64,000 nt of DNA from Achromobacter aloeverae (GCF_004121055.1 NZ_PYAL01000002.1:496001-560000), one strand, 5' to 3'; shown: positions 28,420 to 38,990, counted from the first letter of the stretch. The notes: generated by a model from the letters alone, not told the origin. Numbers and translations: made by a program.

Positions 28420-30977
28420 CGCGTGCGAGCGCTGCCGCGTTGACCCCCGACGCCATTGCCCGCAACGTGGCGTGGATGGCGCGGCAGGGCTGGCGGCCTT
28501 TCGATTTCCAGCATGAGATATGGGACGCCATGGCGCGTGGCGAGAGCGGGCTGCTGCACGCGACCACCGGCGCGGGCAAGACTTACGCGGTCTGGCTGGG
28601 CGCGCTCGCCGCCTATGCGCCGGCGCGCACGCCCAAGCCGCCGCCCTTGACGGTGCTGTGGTTGACGCCCATGCGCGCGCTGGCCGCCGATACGGCGCAG
28701 GCCCTGGCGCGGCCCATGGCCGACCTCGATAGCGCATGGACGGTGGGCGTGCGCACCGGCGACACCTCCAGCGCGGTACGCGCCGCGCAGGACCGTACCT
28801 TGCCCACGGCGCTGGTGACCACCCCGGAGAGTCTCTCCCTGCTGCTGGCACGCGCGAATGCGCGCGACCTGCTGGGCCGCGTCCGCGCGGTCGTGGTGGA
28901 TGAGTGGCACGAGTTGCTGGGCAACAAGCGCGGCGTGCAGGCGCAATTGGCGTTGGCGCGCCTGCGACGCTGGAATCCCGGGCTGTGCACATGGGGCTTG
29001 TCCGCCACGCTGGGAAATCCGCGCGTGGCGCTCGACGTGCTGCTGGGCGTGGACGAGGCGGCCGCGCCATCCGCGGACGGCAGGGGCCGCCTGGTTCGCG
29101 GCCGCTTGCCCAAGGCGCTGGTCATCGACACCTTGCTGCCGGCCGACCCCTTGCGCTTTCCGTGGGCCGGCCATCTGGGCATGTCCATGCTGCCGGCGGT
29201 CTGTCGCGAGATAGAGGCCAGCGCCACCACGCTGGTCTTCGTCAACACCCGTGCACAGGCCGAGCTCTGGTACCAGGCCTTGCTGGAGGCGCGGCCCGAC
29301 TGGGCCGGCGTGCTGGCGCTGCATCATGGGTCGCTGGACAGCCAGACCCGGGAGTGGGTGGAGGCGGGGCTGAAGGATGGCTTGCTCAAGGCCGTGGTCT
29401 GCACGTCCAGCCTGGACCTGGGCGTCGACTTCCTGCCGGTCGAACGGGTACTGCAAATCGGCTCCGCAAAGGGTGTCGCACGGCTGCTGCAACGTGCGGG
29501 TCGCTCGGGCCACGCGCCCGGGCGCCCGTCGCGTGTGACGCTGGTGCCGACGCACAGCCTGGAACTGGTAGAGGCCAGCGCCGCGCGCGCGGCCGCCCAG
29601 GCGGGACGGATCGAATCGCGCGACCCGCCGGACCGCCCGCTGGACGTGCTGGTGCAGCACCTTGTGACCATCGCGCTGGGCGGCGGCTTCCGGCCGGACG
29701 ATCTCTACGCGGAGGTGCGGCGGGCCTATGCCTATCGGCACCTGTCGCCGGAGGAATGGCAATGGGCCCTGGACTTTGTCGCCAGCGGCGGCCGTTCGCT
29801 GGGCGCCTATCCGGATTACCGGCGCGTCGTCCCCGACGACGAAGGCGTCTGGCGCGTGCCGGACGCGCGCCTGGCGCGCCGGCATCGCATGAGCATAGGC
29901 ACCATCGTCGCGGATGCCGCCATGCAGGTGCGTTATTGGTCCGGCCGGGGCGGTGGCGCAAGATTGGGGACCGTGGAGGAGGGCTTCATCGCGCGCTTGC
30001 GGCCGGGCGACTGCTTCCTGTTCGCCGGGCGCCTGCTGGAATTGGTGCGCGTGCACGAGATGACGGCCTATGTCCGTCGCGCCCAGGGCCGCCGGCCCGC
30101 CGTTCCGCGCTGGAACGGCGGCCGTATGCCCCTGTCCAGCGAGTTGGCCGACGCCGTGGTGGAGCAGTTCGCGTTGGCGGCGCAGGGGCGCTTCGAAAGC
30201 CCCGAGCTCGCCCGCGCCGAGCCCATGCTGGCCTTGCAGGCCAGATGGTCCGCGCTGCCGCGGCCCGGCGTGTTGCTTGCGGAGACGCTGCGTTCGCGGG
30301 AGGGATCCCACCTGTTCCTGTATCCGTTCGGGGGCCGCCATGTGCATCTGGGGGTGGCCAGCCTGGTTGCGTGGCGCGTGGCGCAACGGGCGCCGGCGAC
30401 GTTCACGCTCGCGGTCAACGACTATGGATTGGAACTGCTGTGCCCCGAGGCGCAGGATTGGCCGGCGCTGTTCGCGGACGCGTCCCTCGGCTTGCTGGAG
30501 GAAGGGGATCTGCTGGAAGACGTCCTGGCCAGCCTGAATGCCGCCGAGCTGGCGCGGCGGCGCTTTCGCGAGATCGCGCGTGTGTCCGGACTCGTGTTCC
30601 AGGGATTTCCCGGCGCGCACAAGAGCGCGCGGCAGTTGCAGGCGTCATCCAGCCTGTTCTACGAGGTCTTCCGCGAGCACGACCCACGCAATCTGTTGCT
30701 GACACAGGCCGAGCGCGAGGTCCTGGCGCAGGAGCTGGAACTGCGCCGCCTGCGCGAGGTGCTGGCGCGACTGCGGTCCAGCCGGCTGCAATGGCAGCCC
30801 TTGGCGCGCGCCACGCCCTTGTCCTTTCCATTGATGGTCGAACGCTTGCGCGAGAAGCTGTCGACCGAGAAACTGGCGCAAAGGGTGGCGCGCATGCTGG
30901 CGGACCTGGAGAAGGCGGCCGACGCGGCGCCGATGACCGAAGCGGGGAGGCGACGCAATGTCCGGCGCAAGGCCTGA
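28416..30977 (+). CDS. ligase-associated DEAD/DEAH helicase, Lhr-like
   Basis: 853 aa. Superfamily 2 helicase of the Lhr-C type found with ATP-dependent ligases. Walker A is ATTGAGKT (49-56). The DExH box is DEWH (162-165), followed by GLSATLGNP (motif III), [10 protein letters not shown] (motif V) and [13 protein letters not shown] (motif VI). A long C-terminal Lhr-core region (about 400-853) follows, including the winged-helix part. The ATG at 28416 overlaps the ligase stop and fits the family start ([19 protein letters not shown]). It probably unwinds damaged duplexes for the neighbouring exonuclease and ligase. Confidence 0.95.
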   Translation: MTRASAAALTPDAIARNVAWMARQGWRPFDFQHEIWDAMARGESGLLHATTGAGKTYAVWLGALAAYAPARTPKPPPLTVLWLTPMRALAADTAQALARPMADLDSAWTVGVRTGDTSSAVRAAQDRTLPTALVTTPESLSLLLARANARDLLGRVRAVVVDEWHELLGNKRGVQAQLALARLRRWNPGLCTWGLSATLGNPRVALDVLLGVDEAAAPSADGRGRLVRGRLPKALVIDTLLPADPLRFPWAGHLGMSMLPAVCREIEASATTLVFVNTRAQAELWYQALLEARPDWAGVLALHHGSLDSQTREWVEAGLKDGLLKAVVCTSSLDLGVDFLPVERVLQIGSAKGVARLLQRAGRSGHAPGRPSRVTLVPTHSLELVEASAARAAAQAGRIESRDPPDRPLDVLVQHLVTIALGGGFRPDDLYAEVRRAYAYRHLSPEEWQWALDFVASGGRSLGAYPDYRRVVPDDEGVWRVPDARLARRHRMSIGTIVADAAMQVRYWSGRGGGARLGTVEEGFIARLRPGDCFLFAGRLLELVRVHEMTAYVRRAQGRRPAVPRWNGGRMPLSSELADAVVEQFALAAQGRFESPELARAEPMLALQARWSALPRPGVLLAETLRSREGSHLFLYPFGGRHVHLGVASLVAWRVAQRAPATFTLAVNDYGLELLCPEAQDWPALFADASLGLLEEGDLLEDVLASLNAAELARRRFREIARVSGLVFQGFPGAHKSARQLQASSSLFYEVFREHDPRNLLLTQAEREVLAQELELRRLREVLARLRSSRLQWQPLARATPLSFPLMVERLREKLSTEKLAQRVARMLADLEKAADAAPMTEAGRRRNVRRKA

Positions 30978-31782
30978 GCATGAGCGTGAGGGTGGACATG
31001 AACGTGAACGTGCAGGGGGGGCCTCACGGCCGGATCCCGGGATCCCGGCTGCGAGGGATGCCACGGCCGCCGCTGCTGGCGCGACCGCCATGTCCGGCGC
31101 GATGGCCGGGGCGGCCGCGGTCGAAGTGGCTGGCGAGCGCGTATACCTGCTGCCACAGCGGGCGCTCTGGTGGCCCGCGCGCGGCGCCTTGCTGCTGGCC
31201 GATCCGCATTTCGGCAAGGCCGCCGCCTACCGGTTGCTGGGGCAGCCGGTGCCGGCCGGGACGACCGCGGCTACCCTGGCCAGGCTGGACATGCTGATCG
31301 CGGTCCTGCCGGTACGGTTATGCGTGGTGCTGGGAGATTTCCTGCATGCGCGGGCCGCGCGCGCGCCGGCCACGCTGGCGGCCCTGGAAGCGTGGCGCGC
31401 TCGCCATCCGGGATTGCGGCGGGTGCTGGTACGTGGCAACCACGACAGCCGCGCCGGTGACCCCCCGCCGGAACTGGGGTTCGAAGTGGTGGACGAGCCG
31501 TATCGGCTGGGACCCTACGATTGCCGGCACCACCCGCCCGTGCAGGGGGCGACGTCCGTGGGACGGTATGCATGGGCCGGGCACCTGCATCCGTCCCATG
31601 TCTTGAGCGGCCGTGGCCGCGACAGCGTGCGATTGCCCTGTTTCGTGCTGGACGAGGATCACGGCGTGCTGCCGGCCTTCGGCGCATTCACCGGCACCTG
31701 GCCGGTGGAAAGTCGCCAGGGGCGCCGCATTTTCGTGGTGGCGCAGGACCGGGTGCTGGCGGCGCCGGCGCGGGGCGGCTGA
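30958..31782 (+). CDS. ligase-associated DNA damage response metallophosphoesterase (PdeM-like)
   Basis: 274 aa. Calcineurin-like phosphoesterase, with metal-ligand motifs in order: [37 protein letters not shown] and [11 protein letters not shown]. It is the usual fourth member of this repair cluster. The ATG at 30958 overlaps the helicase by 20 bp and has a strong GGGGAGG ribosome site 7 bp upstream, so it is preferred. However, residues 1-44 are a Gly/Ala/Glu-rich leader not typical of the family, and a second ATG at 31090 could be the true start. Substrate unknown. Confidence 0.9.
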   Translation: MSGARPEHEREGGHERERAGGASRPDPGIPAARDATAAAAGATAMSGAMAGAAAVEVAGERVYLLPQRALWWPARGALLLADPHFGKAAAYRLLGQPVPAGTTAATLARLDMLIAVLPVRLCVVLGDFLHARAARAPATLAALEAWRARHPGLRRVLVRGNHDSRAGDPPPELGFEVVDEPYRLGPYDCRHHPPVQGATSVGRYAWAGHLHPSHVLSGRGRDSVRLPCFVLDEDHGVLPAFGAFTGTWPVESRQGRRIFVVAQDRVLAAPARGG

Positions 31783-31799
31783 ACGGGCTGGTCCCGGTA

Positions 31800-32243
31800 T
31801 CAGCCGTCGCAGTCCGCCCAGCAATTGGGCGTTTCGTACAGGCGTACCCGCGTCAGGCGCAGGTCCAGCCCGTAATGGCCGTGATAGTGCGGCGCCAGCG
31901 TATCGAAGGCGATGCGCGCCAGGTTTTCCACCGTGGGGATGCGGTCCAGCACCACGGTCTTGTGACCCGGCAGGCTGTGCAGGAAGGCCAGCACCGCCTG
32001 GTCGCCGGCATGGACGAGGAAAGCGTGGTCCCACCGGTCCACCAATTCCCTCTTGGCGATGGCCTTGATCTCGGAAAAGTCCATCAGCATGCCGTTGTCG
32101 GAACTGCCGGGGGTGTCGACGACGTCGCCTTGCAGCGTGACTTCCAGCACGTACCGGTGGCCGTGCATGTTGCGGCATTGGCTGCGGTGGTCGGGAATGC
32201 GATGGCCGGCGTCGAACTCCAGCTTGCGAGTGACGGAAATCAT
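31800..32243 (-). CDS. queD: 6-carboxytetrahydropterin synthase QueD
   Basis: 147 aa. It converts 7,8-dihydroneopterin triphosphate to 6-carboxy-5,6,7,8-tetrahydropterin in queuosine biosynthesis. Zinc ligands H14 (FDAGHRI), H27 and H29 (NMHGHRY) and the active-site C23 are all present. PTVENLARIAFDTL follows the family pattern, and the C-terminal LYETPNCWADC carries the pterin-site Glu. It lies 28 bp downstream of queE in the same direction, so the two are probably cotranscribed. The gap holds a perfect 14-bp palindrome (32250-32263), too short to call a terminator. Confidence 0.96.
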   Translation of the reverse strand: MISVTRKLEFDAGHRIPDHRSQCRNMHGHRYVLEVTLQGDVVDTPGSSDNGMLMDFSEIKAIAKRELVDRWDHAFLVHAGDQAVLAFLHSLPGHKTVVLDRIPTVENLARIAFDTLAPHYHGHYGLDLRLTRVRLYETPNCWADCDG

Positions 32244-32271
32244 GCCAGGCTCCAGGCCTGGAGGGCGGTAA

Positions 32272-32904
32272 TCATGGAATGCCTATGTACTTATGGGTTT
32301 GCAGGCTGAGACGCCATTGCGGATGCTGCGTGCAGTAGCGCACGGCGCGCTCGGTATGAGCGGCCCGCTGCGGGCCGTCCATGGGCTGCAGGAAAAAATG
32401 CTCGAAATCCAGGCCGGCGAAGGCCTCCGGCGGCGCGTCGAGTTGCGGATAGACCAGCTTCAATTCATTGCCCGACCGCAGCGCCACCGGCGCCGTGCCC
32501 TTGGGACTGACGCAGATCCAGTCGATGCCGGGCGGCGGCAGCAGCGTGCCATTGGTCTCGATCGCGACTTCGAAGCCTTCGGCGTGGACCGCCTCCAGCA
32601 AGGCGGCGTCGAGTTGCAGCAGGGGTTCGCCGCCCGTGAACACGACGTAGCGGCGGTCGCGGTTCGGTCCCCAGGTGGCGGCCAGGGTCGCGGCCAGCGC
32701 CTGCGGGGTGGCGAACTTGCCGCCGCCGGGGCCGTCGGTGCCGACGAAGTCGGTATCGCAGAAGGTACAGGCGGCGCTGGCACGGTCGCTTTCACGGCCC
32801 GACCACAGGTTGCAGCCGGCGAAGCGGCAGAACACCGCGGCCCGGCCGGCCTGGGCGCCTTCGCCCTGCAGGGTCTTGAAAATTTCTTTGGCGGCGTAGG
32901 TCAT
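32272..32904 (-). CDS. queE: 7-carboxy-7-deazaguanine synthase QueE
   Basis: 210 aa. Radical SAM enzyme that makes 7-carboxy-7-deazaguanine from 6-carboxytetrahydropterin, the step after QueD. The cluster-binding cysteines are C31, C46 and C49. This CX14CX2C spacing is the widened form typical of beta/gammaproteobacterial QueE (CNLWSGRESDRASAACTFCD). FTGGEPLLQ, ETNGTLLPP and VSPKGTAP are further family motifs. queC and queF are not adjacent and must lie elsewhere if the pathway is complete. Confidence 0.96.
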   Translation of the reverse strand: MTYAAKEIFKTLQGEGAQAGRAAVFCRFAGCNLWSGRESDRASAACTFCDTDFVGTDGPGGGKFATPQALAATLAATWGPNRDRRYVVFTGGEPLLQLDAALLEAVHAEGFEVAIETNGTLLPPPGIDWICVSPKGTAPVALRSGNELKLVYPQLDAPPEAFAGLDFEHFFLQPMDGPQRAAHTERAVRYCTQHPQWRLSLQTHKYIGIP

Positions 32905-32984
32905 GGCGTAGCGGGAAAGCGGGCGAACCGACTATTTTAGCAAGCCGCTCGCCCGGCTGCCCGCGCCAGGACGCCATCCGTCCC

Positions 32985-34277
32985 CTAGGCGGGGAAAAAT
33001 GCGAAGCGCACCACGAACAGGGCAGCCACCAGCCACGTCGCCACGTGGATCTCGCGCGCGCGGCCCGTCAGCGTCTTCAGGACCACGTAGCTGATGAAGC
33101 CGAAGGCCAGGCCGTTGGCGATGGAGTAGGTGAAGGGCATGACCAGGGCCGTCAAGGCCGCCGGGGTGGCCTCGGCGACGTCGTTCCAGTTGACATCGAT
33201 CAGTTCTCGCATCATCAACCCGGCCACGTAGAGCAGGGCGGGCGCCGTCGCATAGGGCGGCACCGAGCCGGCCAGCGGCGAAATGAACAGCGCTGCCAGG
33301 AACAGCAGGCCGATCACCAGGGCCGTCATGCCGGTGCGGCCTCCGGCCTGCACGCCGGAGGCGCTTTCCACGTAGGCGGTGGTGCTGCTGGTGCCCAGCA
33401 GGGAGCCGGCGACGATGGCCGCGCTGTCGGCGAACAAGGCCTGGCCCAGCGCGTTGGACTTGCCCTCCGTCACCAGCCCGGCGCGCTTGGCGACGCCGAT
33501 CAGGGTGCCGGTGGCGTCGAAGACTTCGACCAGCACGAAAACCAGGATGACGTGGAACAGGCCGCCTTGCAGCGCGCCGCGTATGTCCAGTTGCAGCAGC
33601 GTGGGCGCCAGGCTGGGCGGAGCGGAGAAAATGCCCTTGAATTCGTTGTAGCCCAGCAGCATGGACAGCACGGTGACCACCAGGATGCCGATCAGTATCG
33701 CGCCGCGCACGCGCAGGGCGTCCAGCGTGGCGATGACGAAGAAGCCCAGGATGGCGAACAGGGGACCGGGCGCGCGCAAGTCGCCCAGCGTTACCTTGGT
33801 GGCCGGATGGGCGATCACGATGCCGGAGTTCGACAGGGCGATGATGGCCAGGAACAGGCCTATGCCGGCCGCGATGGCGCTGCGCAGGGAGTTGGGTATG
33901 CCCCGCACCAGCCACGCGCGTATTCCCGTCACCGTCAGCAGCAGGAAGATGAGGCCCGAGATGAAGACCGCGCCCAGGGCCTGTTGCCAGCTGAATCCCA
34001 TGGTCTTGACCACGGTGAACGCGAAGAAGGCGTTCAGCCCCATGCCGGGCGCCAGGCCGATCGGCCAGTTCGCCAGCAGGGCCATGACCAGGGTGCCCAG
34101 CGCCGCGGCGAGGCAGGTGGCGACGAAGACCGCGTCGCGGTCCATGCCCGTGGACGACAGGATGGTCGGGTTGACGAAGATGATGTAGGACATCGTCAGG
34201 AAGGTCGTCAGGCCGGCCACGGCTTCGGTGCGTGCATTGCTGCCGTGCTCGCGCAGGTGAAACAGTCTCTCCAGCAT
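32985..34277 (-). CDS. NCS2-family purine permease, AzgA type
   Basis: 430 aa, about 12-14 membrane segments across the whole protein. The start reads MLERLFHLREHGSNARTEAVAGLTTFLTMSYIIFVNP. It then has ANWPIGLAPGMGLNAFFAFTVV, VLVEVFDATGTLIGVAKRAG and SLLGTSSTTAYVESASG. All are marks of the AzgA branch (adenine or guanine/hypoxanthine uptake by proton symport in the inner membrane). Exact purine specificity cannot be read off. It reads divergently from tsaD, with a 234-bp gap that shows no clear operator. Confidence 0.93.
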   Translation of the reverse strand: MLERLFHLREHGSNARTEAVAGLTTFLTMSYIIFVNPTILSSTGMDRDAVFVATCLAAALGTLVMALLANWPIGLAPGMGLNAFFAFTVVKTMGFSWQQALGAVFISGLIFLLLTVTGIRAWLVRGIPNSLRSAIAAGIGLFLAIIALSNSGIVIAHPATKVTLGDLRAPGPLFAILGFFVIATLDALRVRGAILIGILVVTVLSMLLGYNEFKGIFSAPPSLAPTLLQLDIRGALQGGLFHVILVFVLVEVFDATGTLIGVAKRAGLVTEGKSNALGQALFADSAAIVAGSLLGTSSTTAYVESASGVQAGGRTGMTALVIGLLFLAALFISPLAGSVPPYATAPALLYVAGLMMRELIDVNWNDVAEATPAALTALVMPFTYSIANGLAFGFISYVVLKTLTGRAREIHVATWLVAALFVVRFAFFPA

Positions 34278-34511
34278 CTTTTCTCCGTCTGTGGTTGCCG
34301 CGTCCCTTGGACTGGGGGGCGATGGTACGGATCTTCAGGGGGATAGGCAATTGGCTATGGTATCGCTTCGCGCATGCCGAAGGCTGCCGGGGCCGCCCGG
34401 GGCCGGCCGAGGTCCCGGACGTCCCGCGGCGGCAAGGCGCGGGCACGGTGCGCCGGCGCAATGCAAGGCGTGGGCGGCGCCGCGCCGGCGCAAGGTAAAC
34501 TGCGGCCCATC

Positions 34512-35549
34512 ATGATTATTCTTGGCTTCGAAAGCTCCTGCGACGAGACCGGCGTGGCGGTGGTCGACACCGCTCGCGGCCTGCTCGCGCACGCCCTGCA
34601 CACGCAGATCGCCATGCACCAGGAGTATGGCGGGGTGGTGCCGGAACTGGCGTCGCGCGACCATGTGCGGCGCGTGCTGCCGCTGACCCGCAAGACCCTG
34701 GCGGATGCGGGACTGACCGTGGCCGATGTCGACGCCGTCGCCTACACCGCGGGCCCCGGCCTGGCCGGCGCCTTGCTGGTCGGCGCCAGCGTGGCCCAGG
34801 CCTTCGCCTGGGCGCGCGACCTGCCCGCCATTGCCATCCATCACCTGGAGGGGCATCTGCTGTCGCCCCTGCTGGCCGACCCCCGCCCGGAGTTTCCCTT
34901 CGTGGCCCTGCTGGTGTCGGGCGGCCATACGCAATTGATGCGGGTCGACGGCGTCGGCCGCTACGCGCTGCTGGGCGAGACGCTGGACGACGCCGCCGGC
35001 GAGGCCTTCGACAAATCGGCCAAGCTGCTGGGCCTGGGCTACCCCGGCGGCCCCGCGCTGGCGGCGATGGCCGAACATGGCGATGCGAGCCGGTTCGAGC
35101 TGCCCCGTCCGATGCTGCATAGCGGCGACCTGGATTTCAGCTTCAGCGGCCTGAAGACGGCGGTGCTGACGCGGGTGCGGGCCGCGGAAAAGGACGGTGG
35201 CACGCTGGACGACCAGGCGCGCGCCGATCTTGCGGCGGCGACCCAGGCCGCCATCGTCGACGTGCTGGCGGCCAAGGCGGAAAAAGCCCTGAAGCAGACG
35301 GGCTTGAAGCGGCTGGTGGTGGCGGGTGGGGTGGGGGCCAACAAGCGGCTGCGCGCGCGGCTGGCACAATCGCTGCCGCGCCTGAAGGCGCGCGCCTATT
35401 TTCCGCCGCTTGAGCTTTGTACCGACAATGGGGCGATGATCGCTTTTGCCGCCAGTGAGCGGGTCAAGGCCGGACTGGTCACGCTGCGGCGGGACGAGCA
35501 TGCGTTCACGGTGCGTCCGCGCTGGGATCTGGCGGATATATCGGCCTGA
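34512..35549 (+). CDS. tsaD: tRNA N6-adenosine threonylcarbamoyltransferase TsaD
   Basis: 345 aa. It transfers the threonylcarbamoyl group to A37 of ANN-decoding tRNAs, working with TsaB and TsaE. The start reads [19 protein letters not shown]. The metal-binding HLEGH (H111, H115) is intact, and [10 protein letters not shown] and [13 protein letters not shown] are conserved. The ATG at 34512 is chosen because the family begins exactly here; the frame is open upstream to 34374 without conservation. Essential in most bacteria. It is convergent with plsY. Confidence 0.97.
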   Translation: MIILGFESSCDETGVAVVDTARGLLAHALHTQIAMHQEYGGVVPELASRDHVRRVLPLTRKTLADAGLTVADVDAVAYTAGPGLAGALLVGASVAQAFAWARDLPAIAIHHLEGHLLSPLLADPRPEFPFVALLVSGGHTQLMRVDGVGRYALLGETLDDAAGEAFDKSAKLLGLGYPGGPALAAMAEHGDASRFELPRPMLHSGDLDFSFSGLKTAVLTRVRAAEKDGGTLDDQARADLAAATQAAIVDVLAAKAEKALKQTGLKRLVVAGGVGANKRLRARLAQSLPRLKARAYFPPLELCTDNGAMIAFAASERVKAGLVTLRRDEHAFTVRPRWDLADISA

Positions 35550-35612
35550 AATGCCGGCCTGGGCGGCCCAGGGGCGTCCAGGTCGTGCGCTCCGGCGTCC
35601 AGGCCGCCTTTC

Positions 35613-36260
35613 TCAGCTTGCCTTTTTCTTGCTGCCGATGCGCGATTCGGTCCCGTTCAGCAGCCGCGTGATGTTGGCGCGGTGCCGGAAAATGAGCAGC
35701 AGCACGATGATGGCGATGGCCACGGTCAGCGGTCCCTGGGCATACCAGGCCAGCCCGCTGCCGAAAACGTAGTAGAAGGGCGCGAAGACCGCCGCGGCCA
35801 GCGCGGCCAGGGACGAGTAGCGGAAAAACACCGCCACGATCAGCCAGGTCGCCACGGTGGCCAGCGCCAGCAGGGGCTCTATCGCCAGCAGCACGCCCAG
35901 CGCCGTCGCCACGCCCTTGCCGCCGCGAAAACGCAGGAACAGCGGAAACAGATGTCCCAGGAAAACCGCCAGCGCGACCATGGCCACCACGTTCCAGGAC
36001 AGCGACGGCGTACCCAGCCGTTCGGCCAGCCAGACGGCGAACCAGCCCTTGGCGGCGTCGCCCAGCAGCGTCAGCGCGGCTGCCGTCTTGCTGCCGGAGC
36101 GCAGCACATTGGTGGCGCCCGGGTTGCCGGATCCATAGCTGCGAGGGTCCTGCAATCCCATCAGCTTGCTTACCACGACCGCGAAGGGGACGGACCCGAT
36201 CACATAAGCCAGTACGACCAGGGCCAGGCTAAACAAGATGGAATGCGGTTCCTGCACCAT
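35613..36260 (-). CDS. plsY: glycerol-3-phosphate acyltransferase PlsY
   Basis: 215 aa inner-membrane protein with about 5-6 membrane segments. It uses acyl-phosphate to acylate glycerol-3-phosphate, the first step of phospholipid synthesis. The family motifs are [32 protein letters not shown] and [15 protein letters not shown]. The ATG at 36260 places the first membrane helix right after MVQEPHSIL; the longer frame upstream is an artefact. The C-terminal tail is basic (GSKKKAS). tsaD and plsY are often neighbours in betaproteobacteria. Confidence 0.96.
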   Translation of the reverse strand: MVQEPHSILFSLALVVLAYVIGSVPFAVVVSKLMGLQDPRSYGSGNPGATNVLRSGSKTAAALTLLGDAAKGWFAVWLAERLGTPSLSWNVVAMVALAVFLGHLFPLFLRFRGGKGVATALGVLLAIEPLLALATVATWLIVAVFFRYSSLAALAAAVFAPFYYVFGSGLAWYAQGPLTVAIAIIVLLLIFRHRANITRLLNGTESRIGSKKKAS

Positions 36261-36460
36261 GAGTAGGTTTCCATAAGGACGACAGCCGCGGATTCTACTC
36301 CCTCGGCCGCCCGCCATGGCGGCGTTCGGGATGCGCAGCGGGTACAATTCGAGCCGCTCCGGCGGTTTGTTTTTGCCGATGGCCGCTCCAAGGTAGAAAC
36401 GCCCCATCAAGGCGGCAATTGGCGTAGGCCGCGCCAGGTAAGCATATTTTTGGAAGGACA

Positions 36461-37222
36461 ATGCGGATTCTCGTATCCAACGACGACGGTTATACGGCGC
36501 CGGGCCTGCTGGCGCTGGTCGAGGCGTTGCGGGGGCTGGGCGAATTGACGGTCGTGGCGCCGGAGGTCAACCACAGCGGCGCGTCGAATTCCCTGACGCT
36601 GAACCGGCCCTTGTCCGTGCGCGAAGCGGCCAACGGATTCCTGTACGTCAACGGCACGCCCTCGGATTGCGTCCACGTCGCCCTGACCGGCGGCCTGGTG
36701 CCCGTCCGTCCGGACCTGGTGGTCTCCGGCATCAACAATGGCGCGAACATGGGTGACGACACCCTGTATTCCGGCACCGTCGCCGCCGCGACCGAGGGTT
36801 ATCTCTTCGGCATTCCCGCCATCGCTTTCTCGCTGGCCCAGAAAGGATGGGAGAACCTGGACGCCGCCGCCGCCATGGCGCGCCGGGTGGTGGAGCACCA
36901 GATCGCGCAGCCGCTGGCCGCGCCGGTGCTGCTGAACGTCAATTTTCCCAGTCGTCCCCTGGAAGCCATGACCGGCTGGGCCGTCACCCGCCTGGGCAAG
37001 CGCCATCCGTCGGAACCGGTAGTCCGCACCACCACGCCCTATGGCGATCCGGTGTACTGGATAGGCCCCGCCGGCGGCGCCGCCGACGCGACGCCGGGAA
37101 CGGACTTCCACGCTGTCGCCGAAGGCAAGGTATCCATTACCCCCTTGCGCCTGGACCTTACGCACCAGGCGCAACTCGACCCGGTCCGCGCCTGGGCGGA
37201 GCCGCTATGCGCAAGCCGGTGA
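36461..37222 (+). CDS. surE: 5'/3'-nucleotidase SurE
   Basis: 253 aa. Metal-dependent phosphatase acting on nucleoside monophosphates and polyphosphate. Metal ligands are D8 and D9 ([15 protein letters not shown]), S41 within the conserved VNHSGASN and N97 in the conserved [19 protein letters not shown] block. The length is typical. It overlaps pcm by 16 bp, the classical surE-pcm arrangement tied to stationary-phase survival. It is divergent from plsY (200-bp gap). Confidence 0.97.
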   Translation: MRILVSNDDGYTAPGLLALVEALRGLGELTVVAPEVNHSGASNSLTLNRPLSVREAANGFLYVNGTPSDCVHVALTGGLVPVRPDLVVSGINNGANMGDDTLYSGTVAAATEGYLFGIPAIAFSLAQKGWENLDAAAAMARRVVEHQIAQPLAAPVLLNVNFPSRPLEAMTGWAVTRLGKRHPSEPVVRTTTPYGDPVYWIGPAGGAADATPGTDFHAVAEGKVSITPLRLDLTHQAQLDPVRAWAEPLCASR

Positions 37223-38070
37223 ACCCTCCGACGGCGGCATCCACCCCGGCCTCTGCGACGCGGGCGGAGCCCACGCGCACGCGGGTCAACCCGGCCACGG
37301 GCATCGGCAGCCACAGCGGCCAGGCGCCCAAGGGCGTGACGGCTGCCAACAGCAATACGCGGATTTCGTCGGCCACGCTGCCGCGGCCCGCGGCGGCGCC
37401 CGCGGCGCCCAGCGCCGCCGGCAATCTGGGCTTGAATTCCGCGCGCTTGCGCTCGGCCATGGTGCAACGGCTGCGCGCCCAGGGCATTACCGATGAACGG
37501 GTGCTGACCGCCATGGAGGCCGTGCCGCGCCACATCTTCGTCGACCAGGCGCTGGCCAGCCGCGCCTACGACGATGCGGCCTTGCCGATCGGCCATTCCC
37601 AGACGATTTCCCAGCCGTGGGTGGTGGCGCGCATGATCGCCGCCGTCTGCGAGGGGCGCGCGCCAACGCGGGTGCTGGAGGTCGGCGCAGGCTGCGGCTA
37701 CCAGGCGGCCGTGCTTGCGCATATCGTCCGGGATGTCTACGCCATTGAAAGAATACGCGGACTTTTTGATTTGGCGCGCGATCACCTGCGGTCGTTGCGC
37801 CTGAACACGCGAGTGCGGTTAACGTATGGCGACGGCATGCTGGGCCTGCCTAACGCCGCGCCATTCGATGCTATCGTTGTGGCCGCCGCGGGCATCGCCA
37901 TCCCGCAGGCGCTGCTGAATCAGTTGGCGCCGGGCGGACGGCTGATCGCGCCGGAAGGCACATCGAACCAGCGCCTGGTGCTGGTCGAGCGGACCAGCGC
38001 GACGGCGTGGAAGCGTACGGAATTGGAAGCGGTGCGTTTTGTTCCGCTAAGGGCCGGCATACAATCTTGA
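37207..38070 (+). CDS. pcm: protein-L-isoaspartate O-methyltransferase
   Basis: 287 aa, longer than the usual 205-230. It methylates L-isoaspartyl residues using SAM to start repair of aged proteins. The catalytic part starts near residue 76 with [19 protein letters not shown], then [11 protein letters not shown] (127-137) and the SAM loop [15 protein letters not shown] (156-170). Residues 1-72 are Ala/Pro/Thr/Ser-rich and probably disordered. The ATG at 37207 overlaps surE by 16 bp. Starting later would remove only the low-complexity part, so the true start is not certain. Operon surE-pcm-nlpD. Confidence 0.95.
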   Translation: MRKPVNPPTAASTPASATRAEPTRTRVNPATGIGSHSGQAPKGVTAANSNTRISSATLPRPAAAPAAPSAAGNLGLNSARLRSAMVQRLRAQGITDERVLTAMEAVPRHIFVDQALASRAYDDAALPIGHSQTISQPWVVARMIAAVCEGRAPTRVLEVGAGCGYQAAVLAHIVRDVYAIERIRGLFDLARDHLRSLRLNTRVRLTYGDGMLGLPNAAPFDAIVVAAAGIAIPQALLNQLAPGGRLIAPEGTSNQRLVLVERTSATAWKRTELEAVRFVPLRAGIQS

Positions 38071-38087
38071 GCAACCAGGAGAATCAT

Positions 38088-38990
38088 ATGCTCAACGGGC
38101 AGTTGTCACTGACCGGAATCAGTCATTTCGCGGGCGCGTCCTTCATGCGCGCGCAACGTAGCTTCATGATCGCGGGCCTGTTCGGCTGCGTGGTCCTCGC
38201 CGGTTGCACGACCGGGCCGCGCGCGCCCGTGGTCGACCTGACCAACGCGCCGCCGGCGCCGGCGACCAGTGGTGCAACGGGCGGCACGTATGTCGTCAAG
38301 CCTGGCGACACCTTGTACAAGATCGCTCGCGCCAATGGCGTCGACGTGGACACCCTCAAGCGCTGGAATGGCATGAGCGATTCCAACGTCCTGTCCGTCG
38401 GCCAGGTTCTCAAGCTGTCCGCCCCGGCGGGCGGCGCCGCCGGACCCATCGGCGCGCGTCCGATCGCCAAGCCGCCGGAACAGAATACGGAGCCCACGCC
38501 GCTGCCGCCGCCGGGCGAACAGCCCCAGCCGTCGTCGCCGTCCGCGCCGCCGGCGACGACGCCCAGCACCCAGCCCCCGCCCACCGTGGCCGAGACGCCG
38601 AAGACGCCGCGCGCGGCTGATGCCGGCATCATCAACTGGGCCTGGCCGGCCAGCGGACAACTGATCCAGACCTTCAACGCCAACACCAAGGGCATCGACA
38701 TCGGCGGCAACGCCGGCGATCCCGTCACGGCGGCGGCCGACGGCAAGGTGATGTACAGCGGCAATGGCGTGCGCGGCCTGGGCAACCTGATCATCATCAA
38801 CCACAACAACGGCTTCATCACCGCCTACGCGCACAACCGCGCCTTGCTGGTGAAGACCGGCCAGGAGGTCAAGCGCGGCACCAAGGTGGCCGAAATCGGC
38901 CAGACCGACGCCGCGTCGCCGCGCCTGCATTTCGAGATCCGGCGCCAGGGCACCCCGGTCGACCCCTTGCAATACCTGCCGCAGCGATGA
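38088..38990 (+). CDS. nlpD: LysM/M23 lipoprotein NlpD
   Basis: 300 aa outer-membrane lipoprotein that activates cell-wall amidases at division (known role of the family). A lipobox LAGC ends at C40, a LysM domain covers about 66-110 (YVVKPGDTLYKIARANGVDV), and a Pro/Thr-rich linker covers about 125-175. The LytM/M23 domain covers about 183-298. The HxGxD metal motif is degenerate (NTKGIDIGG), as in other NlpD proteins, so it should bind but not cut peptidoglycan. The ATG at 38088 has AGGAG upstream; an ATG at 38145 would give a more usual signal length. Downstream, rpoS is absent. Confidence 0.94.
   Translation: MLNGQLSLTGISHFAGASFMRAQRSFMIAGLFGCVVLAGCTTGPRAPVVDLTNAPPAPATSGATGGTYVVKPGDTLYKIARANGVDVDTLKRWNGMSDSNVLSVGQVLKLSAPAGGAAGPIGARPIAKPPEQNTEPTPLPPPGEQPQPSSPSAPPATTPSTQPPPTVAETPKTPRAADAGIINWAWPASGQLIQTFNANTKGIDIGGNAGDPVTAAADGKVMYSGNGVRGLGNLIIINHNNGFITAYAHNRALLVKTGQEVKRGTKVAEIGQTDAASPRLHFEIRRQGTPVDPLQYLPQR

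Noticed and set aside
32244..32271. Possible regulatory RNA between queE and queD
   Set aside because: The gap is 28 bp, with only a short palindrome. No preQ1-riboswitch-like layout is visible upstream of queE either.
38088..38990. NlpD as an active M23 endopeptidase
   Set aside because: The HxGxD metal motif is replaced by NTKGIDIGG, so catalytic zinc binding is unlikely. An amidase-activator role fits better.
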